The position numbers and the translations under genes are program-made. The notes under the pieces are model-generated. The model was not told the DNA's origin and did not search any database. It was given only the letters and a program-made list of their open reading frames with translations. From Paraconexibacter antarcticus (GTDB taxonomy: Bacteria > Actinomycetota > Thermoleophilia > Solirubrobacterales > Solirubrobacteraceae), in assembly GCF_024220175.1 (NCBI RefSeq), contig NZ_CP098502.1, positions 744,001 to 808,000 on the forward strand: a stretch of DNA of 64,000 nt, given 5' to 3'. Positions 18,101-25,541 of this stretch are shown piece after piece; the stretch's first letter is position 1; each line of letters begins with the position of its first letter.

Positions 18101-18586
18101 CGCTACCAGGTCAGCAACAGCGCGCCGGGAACGACGATCGTGTTTGTCGAGCGCGGCCCGGCGGGGGATGTCCCGATCGGCACCGCCAAGGGCGCGGCCG
18201 GGACGCTGCGGTTCACCTCGGGCAACGGTCCCGGCGGATCGCGCCAGATCCTGGCGCAGGCGACGCGCGGGGGTCTCCCATACGTCTCGCCGGAGGTCGC
18301 CCACTACATCGCGCCCGCGATCCCGCGGCCCGGCTCTGTCGGCAGACTGCGTGTGGCCCGCACCGGCGGTGGGCTCTCCATCCGCTTCGCGGGCGCGCGT
18401 GGTGCAAAGAGCTATACCGTCAAGGTCCTGCTCTCCGACGGTCGTGGGCTGCTGCGCACGGTCAAGGCCCCTAAGCACGGCCTGACGATTCCGAAGGTGA
18501 AGAAGGGGGTGCGGGCAAAGGTCACGGTCACCCCGGTCGGCGCCGACGGGCGTCGCGGCACCGTCGGGCGGGCGGTCGTGCACTAG
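15128..18586 (+). CDS. Large secreted protein with BNR-like N-terminal repeats, function unknown
   Basis: The product is 1152 residues from the ATG at 15128. A basic N-terminus and hydrophobic segment (about residues 18-36, ending AAAPAAMG) suggest export. The N-terminal 400 residues have Asp-box-like turns (TSEDAGATFTGP, TSPDGRAWGP) as in sialidase-type beta-propellers, but no catalytic set is evident. The middle is beta-rich with scattered cysteines. The C-terminus has repeated beta-sandwich-like segments and ends KVTVTPVGADGRRGTVGRAV. It stands alone immediately outside the island edge. I do not recognise a function. Confidence 0.8.
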   Translation: MRRHRGLGGPGANGRLCSTMVVAVVVALAAAPAAMGRRTATYTSPGYKPARIPKNFVPAKPPPPVVLQPSGNTPHVFVDGAGSAHVVFAEPSGAGADTIRTCRLLRGGKGCVAGATLTPNQPAAGNDPQTNQDFDGPFPLAVGNELLVLDSRCCNRVPITGGSITETPVYLYTSEDAGATFTGPTDANPGAGVIGTQDPSGDAIVYGGDVPSIGLISSVQTGGTVFQGVPAGSFTTDTANLSLRPDKQDASNGRLGLDGTRPIAAFSDFSGTITVREWTGNGSVNDAAQWTTLRVAGADQPRIAGGPRGIALLTEPSTANGALSVRSIASGGGSAGPPQLLTTKPARSPTLSADPVSGMFAAAWIDGADESVHVRTSPDGRAWGPDQLVMRVPGGDLGELDVAATADGGGFVALRDAKDAPTVYNGRILAGQFGPIGPTGHPGLGLAAGGSGPPSGDQAGFVACSQIHFGTVDIQATAGCFLRDPKHPSSGAGVAESAINLNGLQIVPDAGARIFIDPHAHTIDTQGAVSVIAEGAGSNPVTLWHGPLHVAVPAGATDGATLFDLPMDKFAANVEGFGISAHAVVILTSDGVRIPVDLKMPDYFGGITGHADLVVDTKSGLHLDTLNFAIADVDIGAVELKDANVQYMSNGDTWDGGAQLIVPGPGVTVGAELHFARGSFNGGDFKVAEFPGIPVFSDVFLNEIRIGFQLDPIVFTGGVTFGFQPIAPPNSYAIGVRGDFRIETGPPVVVQIVGSGSVFGVDLAHAFFRYSSDGTLRILADVTIGSPPGLGISGALKFGIIGKAFGGSIDANACAFGFCDRVAVAANQRGLAVCLGAPGSISHDWDDAFYSIKVHFLDCVADQYGAPAGTRAVPRAGGGPPGQTFTVPAGASSYTVAVAGAGGAPQVSLLDPAGAVVPFGDPKARGTVAATIPGVPQSNTTFVGLAHPKAGTYTLVPAAASPAIAALQVSRGYATPKVSARLGGTGRKRTLRYQVSNSAPGTTIVFVERGPAGDVPIGTAKGAAGTLRFTSGNGPGGSRQILAQATRGGLPYVSPEVAHYIAPAIPRPGSVGRLRVARTGGGLSIRFAGARGAKSYTVKVLLSDGRGLLRTVKAPKHGLTIPKVKKGVRAKVTVTPVGADGRRGTVGRAVVH

Positions 18587-19033
18587 AGCACGCGAGGCCC
18601 CGAGCGACGGGTACAAGACGCTGGAGGTCGGTCCGCTGGTCGCGGTCGACGAGGGTGAGCGGGCGGCCCGTCCGGCACACCTGCAGCAGGCGGAGGCCGA
18701 CTTTGATCCGCTGCCGTTCGATACTGCGGCGGCGCGCGCGTCCGGGCGTGTCGCGGCCCCTCTGCGGAGGGCAGGCCGCAAGCCGGCGGCGTCGCTCCTC
18801 TGACGCGACTTCGTCGGGTCGTTCGAGTCTGTCGCGACGAGGCTTGCGCGTTTCGCGGATCGCCGGGATCGACGCACACGCGTGTTCCTCCCGCTGGCGT
18901 GGCAAGAGCAAGCGGGCGACGCCGCTACAGCTCGCAGGCGGACCTGACGGCCCGATAGATCGCTCCTGCCGTAGCTCGCTGCAGGCGTGCCGGACCGCCG
19001 CCAGCGTGGGAGCGGCATGGGGTCGGCGCGCCG
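18587..19033. other. Non-coding or unrecognised 447-bp stretch
   Basis: Open frames exist on both strands because of the GC bias, but none shows a domain, a credible start or a ribosome site. It separates the large secreted protein from the convergent ECF41 sigma gene. Confidence 0.4.
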
Positions 19034-19927
19034 CTACCGGCCGGCCGACGGCCGCGCGAGGTGGTCGAGCTTGTCGGGGTTGCGCACGATCCGGATGGCG
19101 GCGATCCGCCCGCCGCAGACGTCCAGGGCGAGGACGGAGTAGACCGTGCCGTCGGCCCGGCGGACGATCTGGCCGGGCTGGCCGTTCACGCGCGCCGCCT
19201 CGGTGCAGGTCGGCTCCCACTCGCGCCGGCGTCTGGTCGTGAAGGTGAGGAAGCGCGCGACCGGGGCCGCACCCCGGACGGGGATCAGGGCCGCCACGAC
19301 CTGCCCGCCGCCGTCGCCCCACAGGACGACGTCCTCGGCGAGCAACGCCTCCAGGGCGGCGAGGTCGCCGTCCTCGACCGCCTGGGTGAAGCGGGCGACG
19401 AGCGCCTCCCGGGCGGCGCCGTCGGGGTCGAACCGCGGCCGGGTGGCGGCGATGTGCTTCTTGGCGCGGACGACGAGCTGGCGGGCGTTGGCCTCGCTGC
19501 GGTCGATGATCTCGGCGATCCGCGGGTAGTCGTAGTCGAAGACCTCGCGGAGGAGGAACGCCGCCCGCTCGACGGGCGTCAGCCGCTCCAGCGTCACGAG
19601 CAGCGCCTGCGACAGCGTGTCGGCGAGCTCGGCGTGGTCGACCGGGCCCGGGCCCGGGTCGGTCAGCAGCGGCTCCGGCAGCCAGGGCCCGCTGTAGCTC
19701 TCGCGACGGGTCCGTGCCGCCCGCAGGGCATCGATCGACAGGCGCGTGGCGACCGTCGTGATCCACGCCTCCGGGTTGTGCACGGGCGCGTCCTGGCGCG
19801 AGAGCCGGAGCGTCGCCTCCTGGGTCACGTCCTCGGCGTCGGCGACCGTGCCGAGCATGCGGTAGGCGATCGCGAACGCGGTCTGCCTCGGGCCGGAGAG
19901 CGGGTCCGAACACGCCACGCGAGCCAC
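19034..19927 (-). CDS. ECF41-type RNA polymerase sigma factor with SnoaL-like C-terminal domain
   Basis: The product is 297 residues. Sigma region 2 contains FAIAYRMLGTVADAEDVTQE and region 4 contains LTPVERAAFLLREVFDYDY. It then has the C-terminal NTF2/SnoaL-like extension with a WGDGGGQV motif and a late NPDKL motif. Those two motifs define ECF41, whose extension modulates activity in place of an anti-sigma factor. The GTG start at 19927 is 1 nt after the CMD-protein stop, so the two form an operon behind an ECF41-type promoter, indicating autoregulation. Confidence 0.93.
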   Translation of the reverse strand: MARVACSDPLSGPRQTAFAIAYRMLGTVADAEDVTQEATLRLSRQDAPVHNPEAWITTVATRLSIDALRAARTRRESYSGPWLPEPLLTDPGPGPVDHAELADTLSQALLVTLERLTPVERAAFLLREVFDYDYPRIAEIIDRSEANARQLVVRAKKHIAATRPRFDPDGAAREALVARFTQAVEDGDLAALEALLAEDVVLWGDGGGQVVAALIPVRGAAPVARFLTFTTRRRREWEPTCTEAARVNGQPGQIVRRADGTVYSVLALDVCGGRIAAIRIVRNPDKLDHLARPSAGR

Positions 19928-19928
19928 C

Positions 19929-20399
19929 TTACGCCGCGGTCCAGCTCGCCGGTACCAGGCGGGACGCCACCGCGACCCGGTTCCAGAAGTTGATGGCCGC
20001 GATCTGGAGCAGCACGTTCGCGAGCTCGACCTCGTCGAGCTGCTGCGCGGCGCGGTCCCAGACCTCGTCGGGCACCTGCGTCTCGGCGACGAGGGTGACC
20101 GCGTCGGTCAGGGCGAGGACGGCGCGCTCGCGGGCGTCGAAGTACGGGCTCTCCGCGTGCGCGCTGAGCTGGGCCAGGCGGACGTCGCTCTCGCCCGCGG
20201 CCTTCGCGTCGGCCCAGTGCATGTCCAGGCAGTAGGCGCAGCCGTTGATCTGCGAGGCCCGCAGCTTGATGAGCTCGCGCAGGGCGGGATCGAGCTTGAT
20301 GCGCTCCTCGACCCGCGCCATGGCGGCGGCGACGGAGCCGGCGAGCCCGAACGGGTCAAGGCGCGGCTGGGGGTGGGTATGGGTCTCGGTGGTGGTCAT
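19929..20399 (-). CDS. Carboxymuconolactone decarboxylase / AhpD-like protein, ECF41 partner
   Basis: The product is 156 residues. The AhpD-type redox motif is CAYCLDMH (about residues 58-65) with the helical CMD fold around it (REVIKLRASQING-like, here LIKLRASQING). The family includes decarboxylases and alkylhydroperoxidase-like disulfide reductases; the CxxC motif supports a redox role. CMD genes are the usual neighbours and targets of ECF41 sigma factors. The ATG at 20399 follows GAAGGAGC. Confidence 0.93.
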   Translation of the reverse strand: MTTTETHTHPQPRLDPFGLAGSVAAAMARVEERIKLDPALRELIKLRASQINGCAYCLDMHWADAKAAGESDVRLAQLSAHAESPYFDARERAVLALTDAVTLVAETQVPDEVWDRAAQQLDEVELANVLLQIAAINFWNRVAVASRLVPASWTAA

Positions 20400-20407
20400 G
20401 CTCCTTC

Positions 20408-20434
20408 GACGGCCCGGCGCCCCTCGTTGTGACA
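20408..20434 (-). promoter_or_regulatory. ECF41-type promoter upstream of the CMD-sigma operon
   Basis: On the minus strand TGTCACA (20434-20428) is followed by exactly 16 nt and CGTC (20411-20408). This matches the published ECF41 consensus TGTCACA-N16-CGTC. The -10 element lies only 8 nt before the start codon, so the transcript would have a very short or no leader. Confidence 0.8.
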
Positions 20435-20457
20435 CCCGCGCCGGATAGGCTCGCGCG

Positions 20458-20793
20458 GTGAGCGACGAACTGTTCCAGGAGCGCGTGGCCGGGAATGAGG
20501 TGGCGTTCCGGAACGTCAACGAGAGCCTGCGGGCGGGGGTCGGCTCCGTGGACGCCTCCGAGCCCGTCCCGTTCTGCTGCGAGTGCGGGCGGATCGGGTG
20601 CAGCGACCTGATCGAGCTGTCGCTGCGCGAGTACGAGCGCGTGCGGAGCGAACCCAGGCGGTTCTTCGTCGTGGACGGTCATGAGATCGACGCGGTCGAG
20701 ACGGTCGTCTCGCGGCACGGGTCGTACGTCGTCGTGGAGAAGCGCGACCTGGCGGGAGCGATCGCCGAGGACGAGGACCCGCGCGGCGACTAG
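20458..20793 (+). CDS. Small conserved actinobacterial protein with Cys cluster
   Basis: The product is 111 residues from a GTG. The N-terminus reads ERVAGNEVAFRNVNESL, followed by a possible zinc site PFCCECGRIGCSD and EYERVRSEPRRFFVVDGHE. Proteins of this pattern are widespread in actinobacteria and have no assigned function. It ends 4 nt inside the convergent anti-sigma-type ATPase gene. Confidence 0.8.
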   Translation: MSDELFQERVAGNEVAFRNVNESLRAGVGSVDASEPVPFCCECGRIGCSDLIELSLREYERVRSEPRRFFVVDGHEIDAVETVVSRHGSYVVVEKRDLAGAIAEDEDPRGD

Positions 20794-21221
20794 GGGAGCT
20801 CGAACCGCATCCGCACGGTGGTGCCGGACGGCGTGTTCGGGCCGACCACGAGCGAGTCGGTGACCTGCTCGATGATGAGCAGGCCCTGGCCGAGGCCTCC
20901 CGGGACGGGCGTGCGGCCGAGCCCCACGCCGGTGTCGGCGATCGTGATCTCGAGCGTCCGCACGGCGGGAGAGGCCGTGCGGAGGTGGATGAGCCCCCGG
21001 AGCGTGCCCGGATAGGCGTAGAGGACGACGTTCGTGGCCGCCTCGGTCACCGCGAGGGCGATCTCCTCCTGGCGATCGTCGGAGGCTCCGAGCTGGGCCG
21101 CGACGCGGCGACACCGTCCTCTGATCGTGCCGATGGAGTTCGGGTGCGCCGGGAAGTCCTCGCGGAAGTGCGGTGAGGGCCGGCCCGGGGGCGGGGTGGG
21201 GTGTCGTCCGTCGTCGGTCAC
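20790..21221 (-). CDS. RsbW-like ATP-binding regulatory protein (HATPase_c_2)
   Basis: The product is 143 residues from a GTG. It has the GHKL N-box VTEAATNVVLYAY (about residue 58), the G1 box ADTGVGLG and the G2 region GGLGQGLLIIEQ. These are serine kinases or anti-sigma factors of partner-switching systems. An STAS antagonist lies in the window at 45558, but the genes are not linked, so a partnership is only possible. Confidence 0.88.
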   Translation of the reverse strand: MTDDGRHPTPPPGRPSPHFREDFPAHPNSIGTIRGRCRRVAAQLGASDDRQEEIALAVTEAATNVVLYAYPGTLRGLIHLRTASPAVRTLEITIADTGVGLGRTPVPGGLGQGLLIIEQVTDSLVVGPNTPSGTTVRMRFELP

Positions 21222-21398
21222 ATCGATCCCGCTCGCTGCACTGCGTGTGCCCCTCGTCCCGGCTGATCGACGCGAGCGGCGTTCCCGTCGCGACCGGGAC
21301 GGTGTACCCGGCCGGGCCTCGTGTCATGCCCCGGTGGGTCGCATTCCGAGCAATATGGCGCGTCGGCATGAACCGCATTCCGGGATCTCACGGGGTTC

Positions 21399-22760
21399 TC
21401 AGCGCGGCTCCGGCCCGGTGTGGCCGAGCCGCGCCGAGCCCGGCACCTCGAAGAACGGCTCCGGCTCGTCCGCGGGCGGCTCGTCCTCGGAGAGGCGGGC
21501 GGAGTAGATCGAGGGGGCGTGCAGCAGCCGCGAGACGACGGTCGCGCCGACGATCGCGACGAGCATCGGCACGACGAGCCGGTCGGCCTGGTCGACGAGC
21601 TCGAGCATGAGCACCGCGGCCGACAGCGGCCCCTGCATCCCCGCCGCCGATCAGCGCGTAGCTGCCGGCGAGGCGTCCGGCCAGGCGAGGCCCCAGAGGT
21701 GACCGAGCACCGAGCCGAGGAGGACGCCGAAGGCGAGGGTCGGGGTGAACAGGCCGCCGGGGGAGCCGCTGCCCAGGCAGGCGGCCGTGGCCAGCGGCTT
21801 GAGCACGAGCAGGACGGCCAGCAGCCCGAAGGAGAGCTCCCCGAGCACGGAGAGCTGCACGATGTCCAGCCCGTTGCCGAGCAGCTGCGGGTAGGCGATC
21901 GAGACGGCGCCCAGCGCGGTGAAGACGACGATGGGCGCGAGGACACGCCCGGAGCCGCTGGGGCGCAGGCGGTTGACGCGGGCGATGAGGCGCACCCAGC
22001 CGACCGCGGCGACACCGGCCAGCGGACCGGCGAGCGCGGCCCAGAGGACGAGTGACGCGCTGACGCCGAAGATCGGGGCGTGATACGTCGGGTGGTCGGG
22101 GACGGCGACCCAGGCGGTGATCGTCGCCACCAGCGTCGTCGCCAGCGCGGGGAGCACCAGGGGGAGGGTCACCGCGCCGAGCAGGACCTCCAGCGCGAAC
22201 AGCGCGCCGCCGAGCGGCACGTTGTAGATCGCCGCCATGCCGGCGCCGGCGCCGGAGGCGACCAGCAGGCGGCGCTGCCACGCGGAGACGCCCATCCGCT
22301 CCGACGCCCGGCCGGCGACCGCCGCGCCCGCCAGCTGCGGCGCGCCCTCGCGCCCGAGGGACGCGCCCATCCCGACGGTGACGATCGACACGACGCCTCG
22401 CAGCGCGCTCGAGCCCAGGGGGAGGCGCGCGTCGCGGAGCCACAGCGCCTCGGAGACCTCGCCCCCGCCGGAGCTCGAGAGCCGCTGCAGCATGAGCATC
22501 GCGCTGCCGGCGATGGCGCCGGCCGCGAGCAGCACGAGGATGTGCCGCGAGGGCGCGGCGACGTCCACGGCGTGCACGAACGAGCCTGAGTCCCGGGGCC
22601 ACGCCGCGTGCTCGACGGCCTTCAGCAGCTCCAGGTAGGCCGCCGCGGCCAGGCCCGCCGCCACGCCGATGCCGCAGACGAGTGCCCAGAAGCGCGCCCC
22701 GTAGCCGGCGACGATGCCGCGCCCCGGGACGTTGGGCTGGTGCGAGCCGCGACCGGTCAC
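21399..22760 (-). pseudogene. ClC-type chloride channel/antiporter with an out-of-frame patch and in-frame stop
   Basis: From the GTG at 22760 the frame encodes ClC signatures: GMGASLGREGAPQLA (about residue 136), GAGAGMAAIYNVPLGG and GSGSPGGLFTPTLAFG. It stops at 21651. The same frame reopens a few codons later with MQGPLSAAVLMLELVD, the expected next helix. Between them the conserved SYALIG sequence lies in another frame, so two small compensating deletions (about 1 and 2 nt) most simply explain the stop. Either the gene is inactivated or the assembly has an error. Confidence 0.85.
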
Positions 22761-22795
22761 CGGCGGGGGAGTACGCTTGACCGCATGTTGTCCGA

Positions 22796-22807
22796 TTGTA
22801 CGTACAA
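22796..22807. promoter_or_regulatory. Perfect palindrome, likely GntR operator
   Basis: TTGTACGTACAA is a perfect 12-bp palindrome in the gap between the divergent ClC and GntR genes. A -35-like TTGACC lies at 22777-22782. HutC-type GntR regulators bind short GT-N-AC palindromes of this kind, so autoregulation and control of the ClC gene are plausible. Confidence 0.65.
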
Positions 22808-22843
22808 CTCGGGGCGCCGGGGTTGATCGACCGCACGAGTCCC

Positions 22844-23566
22844 ATGCCGCTCTGGGCGCAGGTCCTCGACGACCTGCGTGCGCGGCTGGCCGGCGGCGAG
22901 TTCGCCGATCGCTTCCCGACCGACGGCGCGCTGGTCGAGCGCTACGGGGTCTCGCGCCAGACGGTGCGCGAGGCCGTGCGGCGGCTGAGCGACGAGGGTC
23001 TGCTCGAACGCACCCGCGGCCGCGGGACGACGGTCCGCGGCTTCGAGCACGTCGGGGGCAGCCTGGAGTCGCTGTACGAGCAGATCGAGGCGCAGGGCGC
23101 CGCGCAGCGCAGCGTCGTGCAGGCGCGCGAGCGCGTGGTCGACGGTCCGGTGGCGCAGCGCCTCGGGCTGGCGCCCGACGCGCGGCTGGTCTACATCGAG
23201 CGGCTGCGGCTGGCCGACGAGGAGCCGCTGGCGCTGGACCGCGCGTGGCTTCCGGCGCGTGTCGCCGCGTCGCTCATGAAGGCCGACCTCAGCCACACCG
23301 GCATCTACGTCGAGCTGCTGCGCGCCGCCGGCCTCCAGGTCGACGGGGGCAGCGAGCAGATCAGGCCCGTCATCCCGGCCGCCGAGGACCGCCGGACGCT
23401 GAGGCTCCCGCGCGGTGAAGCGGCCTTCTCGATCGCCCGGCTCACGCGGTCGGGCGGCCGGCCGGTCGAGTGGCGGACGAGCATCGTGCGCGGGGACCGC
23501 TACACGATCAGCCTCGAGCTCGCCCGCTCCGCACGGGTCCCGTGGGTCCCGGCCGAGGTCGCCTGA
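22844..23566 (+). CDS. GntR family regulator, HutC subfamily (UTRA domain)
   Basis: The product is 240 residues from the ATG at 22844. The winged helix has PTDGALVERYGVSRQTVREA and LSDEGLLERTRGRGT (residues 20-60), followed by a UTRA effector-binding domain. Upstream TTG codons in frame (22796, 22823) are less likely because the first is inside the operator palindrome. The effector cannot be predicted; the nearest co-regulated candidate is the divergent ClC gene. Confidence 0.92.
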   Translation: MPLWAQVLDDLRARLAGGEFADRFPTDGALVERYGVSRQTVREAVRRLSDEGLLERTRGRGTTVRGFEHVGGSLESLYEQIEAQGAAQRSVVQARERVVDGPVAQRLGLAPDARLVYIERLRLADEEPLALDRAWLPARVAASLMKADLSHTGIYVELLRAAGLQVDGGSEQIRPVIPAAEDRRTLRLPRGEAAFSIARLTRSGGRPVEWRTSIVRGDRYTISLELARSARVPWVPAEVA

Positions 23567-23631
23567 CGGCGGTGCCCCGCCCGCGCGTGCCGCCGGACGG
23601 CCTCCGTCACGACGCTCTCTATGAAGGAGGG

Positions 23632-23770
23632 TGAGGTGTCAAGTGTGGGTTCTGGGTCGTTGTCCTCTGGGTCGGTCGTGGAGCAGGGGCTCGACTCTCT
23701 ATCGCCTCATCGTGTGAGGACCAGGTGCTGTAGGGGCATCGCTCCGGTGGCGCATCTCAGAGAGGGCCGT
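23632..23770 (-). ncRNA. Candidate bridge RNA region of the IS110-family element
   Basis: About 140 nt lie between the transposase stop and the downstream subterminal repeat. In IS1111-group elements the bridge RNA that specifies donor and target sites is encoded in this downstream end. No fold or guide loop has been computed, so the RNA is inferred from position only. Confidence 0.35.
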
Positions 23771-24817
23771 CTATGCGGCCAGAGCGCGCGTGGCGCCTGC
23801 CGGAGCGAAGGTGGTGTTGCGGGTGAGCATGTGCCAGATCGCCTCGGCGAGCCGGCGGGCGATGTCGACCTGGGCGACCTTGGCGCCGCGCTGTTTGCCC
23901 AGGCGCTTCTTGTTGGCCTGGTAGCGGGCGGCGTAGACCTGATGGCGGCAGGCGTGAACGGCGGCTTCCATCAAGGCCCAGCGCAGGTACTTCGGGCCGG
24001 CGTGGGTCAAGGGGCCGCGGCGGTCGGTGTTGCCGGACTGGTAGACGCGTGGGCACAGGCCGGTGTAGCCGACGAGCTTCTTCGGGCTCGAGAAGCGGGT
24101 GATGTCGCCGATCTCCGCGGCGATCGTGTACCCGAGGATCCACGCGATCCCCGGGGCGCTCATCAGCAGCGGGATGTACCGGTGATCGGCCCCGAGCGCT
24201 TTGAGCTCTTTGTCGATCGCGGCGATCTCGGCGTCGAGCTCGTCGATCATCTGCACCGCGGCGAGGACCCCTGAGTGCCACGGCTCGGGGAACTCGAGCC
24301 GCGCAAGGAGCTTGCGGCCGCGGGCGCCGAACAGGTCCGACACCGGGCAGGTATGGCCGAACGCGAGCAGCTGCGCGTGGATGCGGTGCTTCAGCGAGCT
24401 GCGTTTGCGCACCAAGAACAGGCGCCAGCGCGCGCGTTCGCGTTCCTGGCGCTGCTCGAAGCCCGGAAGCCACACCGCGGGGACCAGGTCACGCCGTGAG
24501 AGCTCGGCGAGCACCCACGCGTCGATCCGGTCGGTCTTGCACGCCAACGGGCCGAGGCCTTTGACTTTCTGCGCGTCGGCGACCTCGACCTCCCATCCGA
24601 GCCGCTCAAGCTCGTCATGGACAAACCGGGCGCCGTTCATCGACTCGATCGCCGCCCGCACTAGGACCGGCCCATGCCGGGTCTCTACGCCGCGCGCGAA
24701 CCCGCGCAGCCCGTCAGCGTCCGGCGGCGTCGCGCCGGCCTCGATCTGCTCGCCATCCGGGGCGAGCAGGCAATAGTCCAGCCGCTTGCGGCTGAGATCC
24801 AATCCAGCATGCAACAT
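23771..24817 (-). CDS. IS110-family transposase (DEDD, Transposase_20)
   Basis: The product is 348 residues. The RuvC-like N-terminal domain has D in HAGLDLSRK (residue 7), E in AAIESMNG and the pair in KTDRIDAWVLAEL. The C-terminal Tnp20 domain has MSAPGIAWILGYTIAAEIG, LVGYTGLCPRVYQSG and GPLTHAGPKYLRWALMEAA with the catalytic Ser in the YQSG segment. It appears complete. Confidence 0.93.
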   Translation of the reverse strand: MLHAGLDLSRKRLDYCLLAPDGEQIEAGATPPDADGLRGFARGVETRHGPVLVRAAIESMNGARFVHDELERLGWEVEVADAQKVKGLGPLACKTDRIDAWVLAELSRRDLVPAVWLPGFEQRQERERARWRLFLVRKRSSLKHRIHAQLLAFGHTCPVSDLFGARGRKLLARLEFPEPWHSGVLAAVQMIDELDAEIAAIDKELKALGADHRYIPLLMSAPGIAWILGYTIAAEIGDITRFSSPKKLVGYTGLCPRVYQSGNTDRRGPLTHAGPKYLRWALMEAAVHACRHQVYAARYQANKKRLGKQRGAKVAQVDIARRLAEAIWHMLTRNTTFAPAGATRALAA

Positions 24818-24893
24818 GTGAGCGGGCCTCCTCGTGGTTGCTCTTTCGGTGACACGCTGGAGCGTGCCACCGGGAGGCCCTCCTTCACGACAT

Positions 24894-25427
24894 TCAGAGC
24901 AGATGGCACAGGTAGGCCGGCGCGGCGACGGTCCGGGGCCCGGAGGCGGTGGCGGGATGATCGTGGACGCCGCCCGCCGCCGCGATGCTGAAGAGCAGGG
25001 CCGCCGCGACGGCGCCGCTGCGCGCCGTCGCCAGGACGACCCGCGGCGTGGCGGGCTGCCGGGCGACGAGGATGAGCCACAGGAGGGACAGCTGCACGCC
25101 GAGGCCGATGAGGACCGCCGCGCCCTGCCCGCCGCTACCGACGAGCACCACGAGCGCCCCTGAGCCCACGAGCATGACCGCCGAGGCGAGCGCTCCGACC
25201 GTCAGGCACGCGCGACTCGGGCGGAGCACGAGCCAGGTGGCCCACGCGACGTGCGCCGCCGCGGTCGTGAGGGCGACGAGGATGGCGGCGTCCGCGCCGG
25301 CCGGGAGCGAGAGGGCGCCGGTCACGTGCCAGAGCGCGGCCGCCACGGCGAGGGCGGCGGTGACGCCCCGGAGGAGGAGCCGGGGTTCCAGCGCGAGCTC
25401 GTCGGCAGAGGAGACCACCGGACTCAT
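24894..25427 (-). CDS. Multi-pass membrane protein, function unknown
   Basis: The product is 177 residues with about five hydrophobic segments (for example VTAALAVAAALWHVTGAL and AVLIGLGVQLSLLWLILVA) and a His-containing C-terminus (GVHDHP, LCHLL). No family is recognised. The stop is only a few bases from the IS110-family element, so the natural C-terminus might have been altered. It is divergent from the GGDEF-EAL gene. Confidence 0.65.
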   Translation of the reverse strand: MSPVVSSADELALEPRLLLRGVTAALAVAAALWHVTGALSLPAGADAAILVALTTAAAHVAWATWLVLRPSRACLTVGALASAVMLVGSGALVVLVGSGGQGAAVLIGLGVQLSLLWLILVARQPATPRVVLATARSGAVAAALLFSIAAAGGVHDHPATASGPRTVAAPAYLCHLL

Positions 25428-25541
25428 CGCGTCCCTGTCGGCATGGCGCGCCGCCACCTTGAGCGCGCTCAAGTCGGATGGACAGATTGCCGATGACATG
25501 CACGTGGACGCCCGGCGCGCAACACGGCGATCGGCCTGACG

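Larger units (their letters stand above)
23615..24890 (-). mobile_element. IS110-family (IS1111-type) insertion sequence
   Basis: One transposase is flanked by subterminal inverted repeats TGAAGGAGGG at 23622-23631 and its complement at 24878-24887. Subterminal repeats and a longer non-coding end downstream of the transposase are features of the IS1111 group. Exact ends are uncertain by a few bases. A GGTGACACGCT-GG-AGCGTGCCACC hairpin (24848-24871) lies upstream of the transposase. Confidence 0.85.

Noticed and set aside
16256..19018. A 920-codon minus-strand open frame
   Set aside because: It is antisense to the secreted protein and shows only Arg/Asp-rich sequence without a domain.
22796..22843. 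Earlier TTG starts for the GntR gene
   Set aside because: The first lies in the palindromic operator, and the conserved GntR domain begins at the ATG at 22844.
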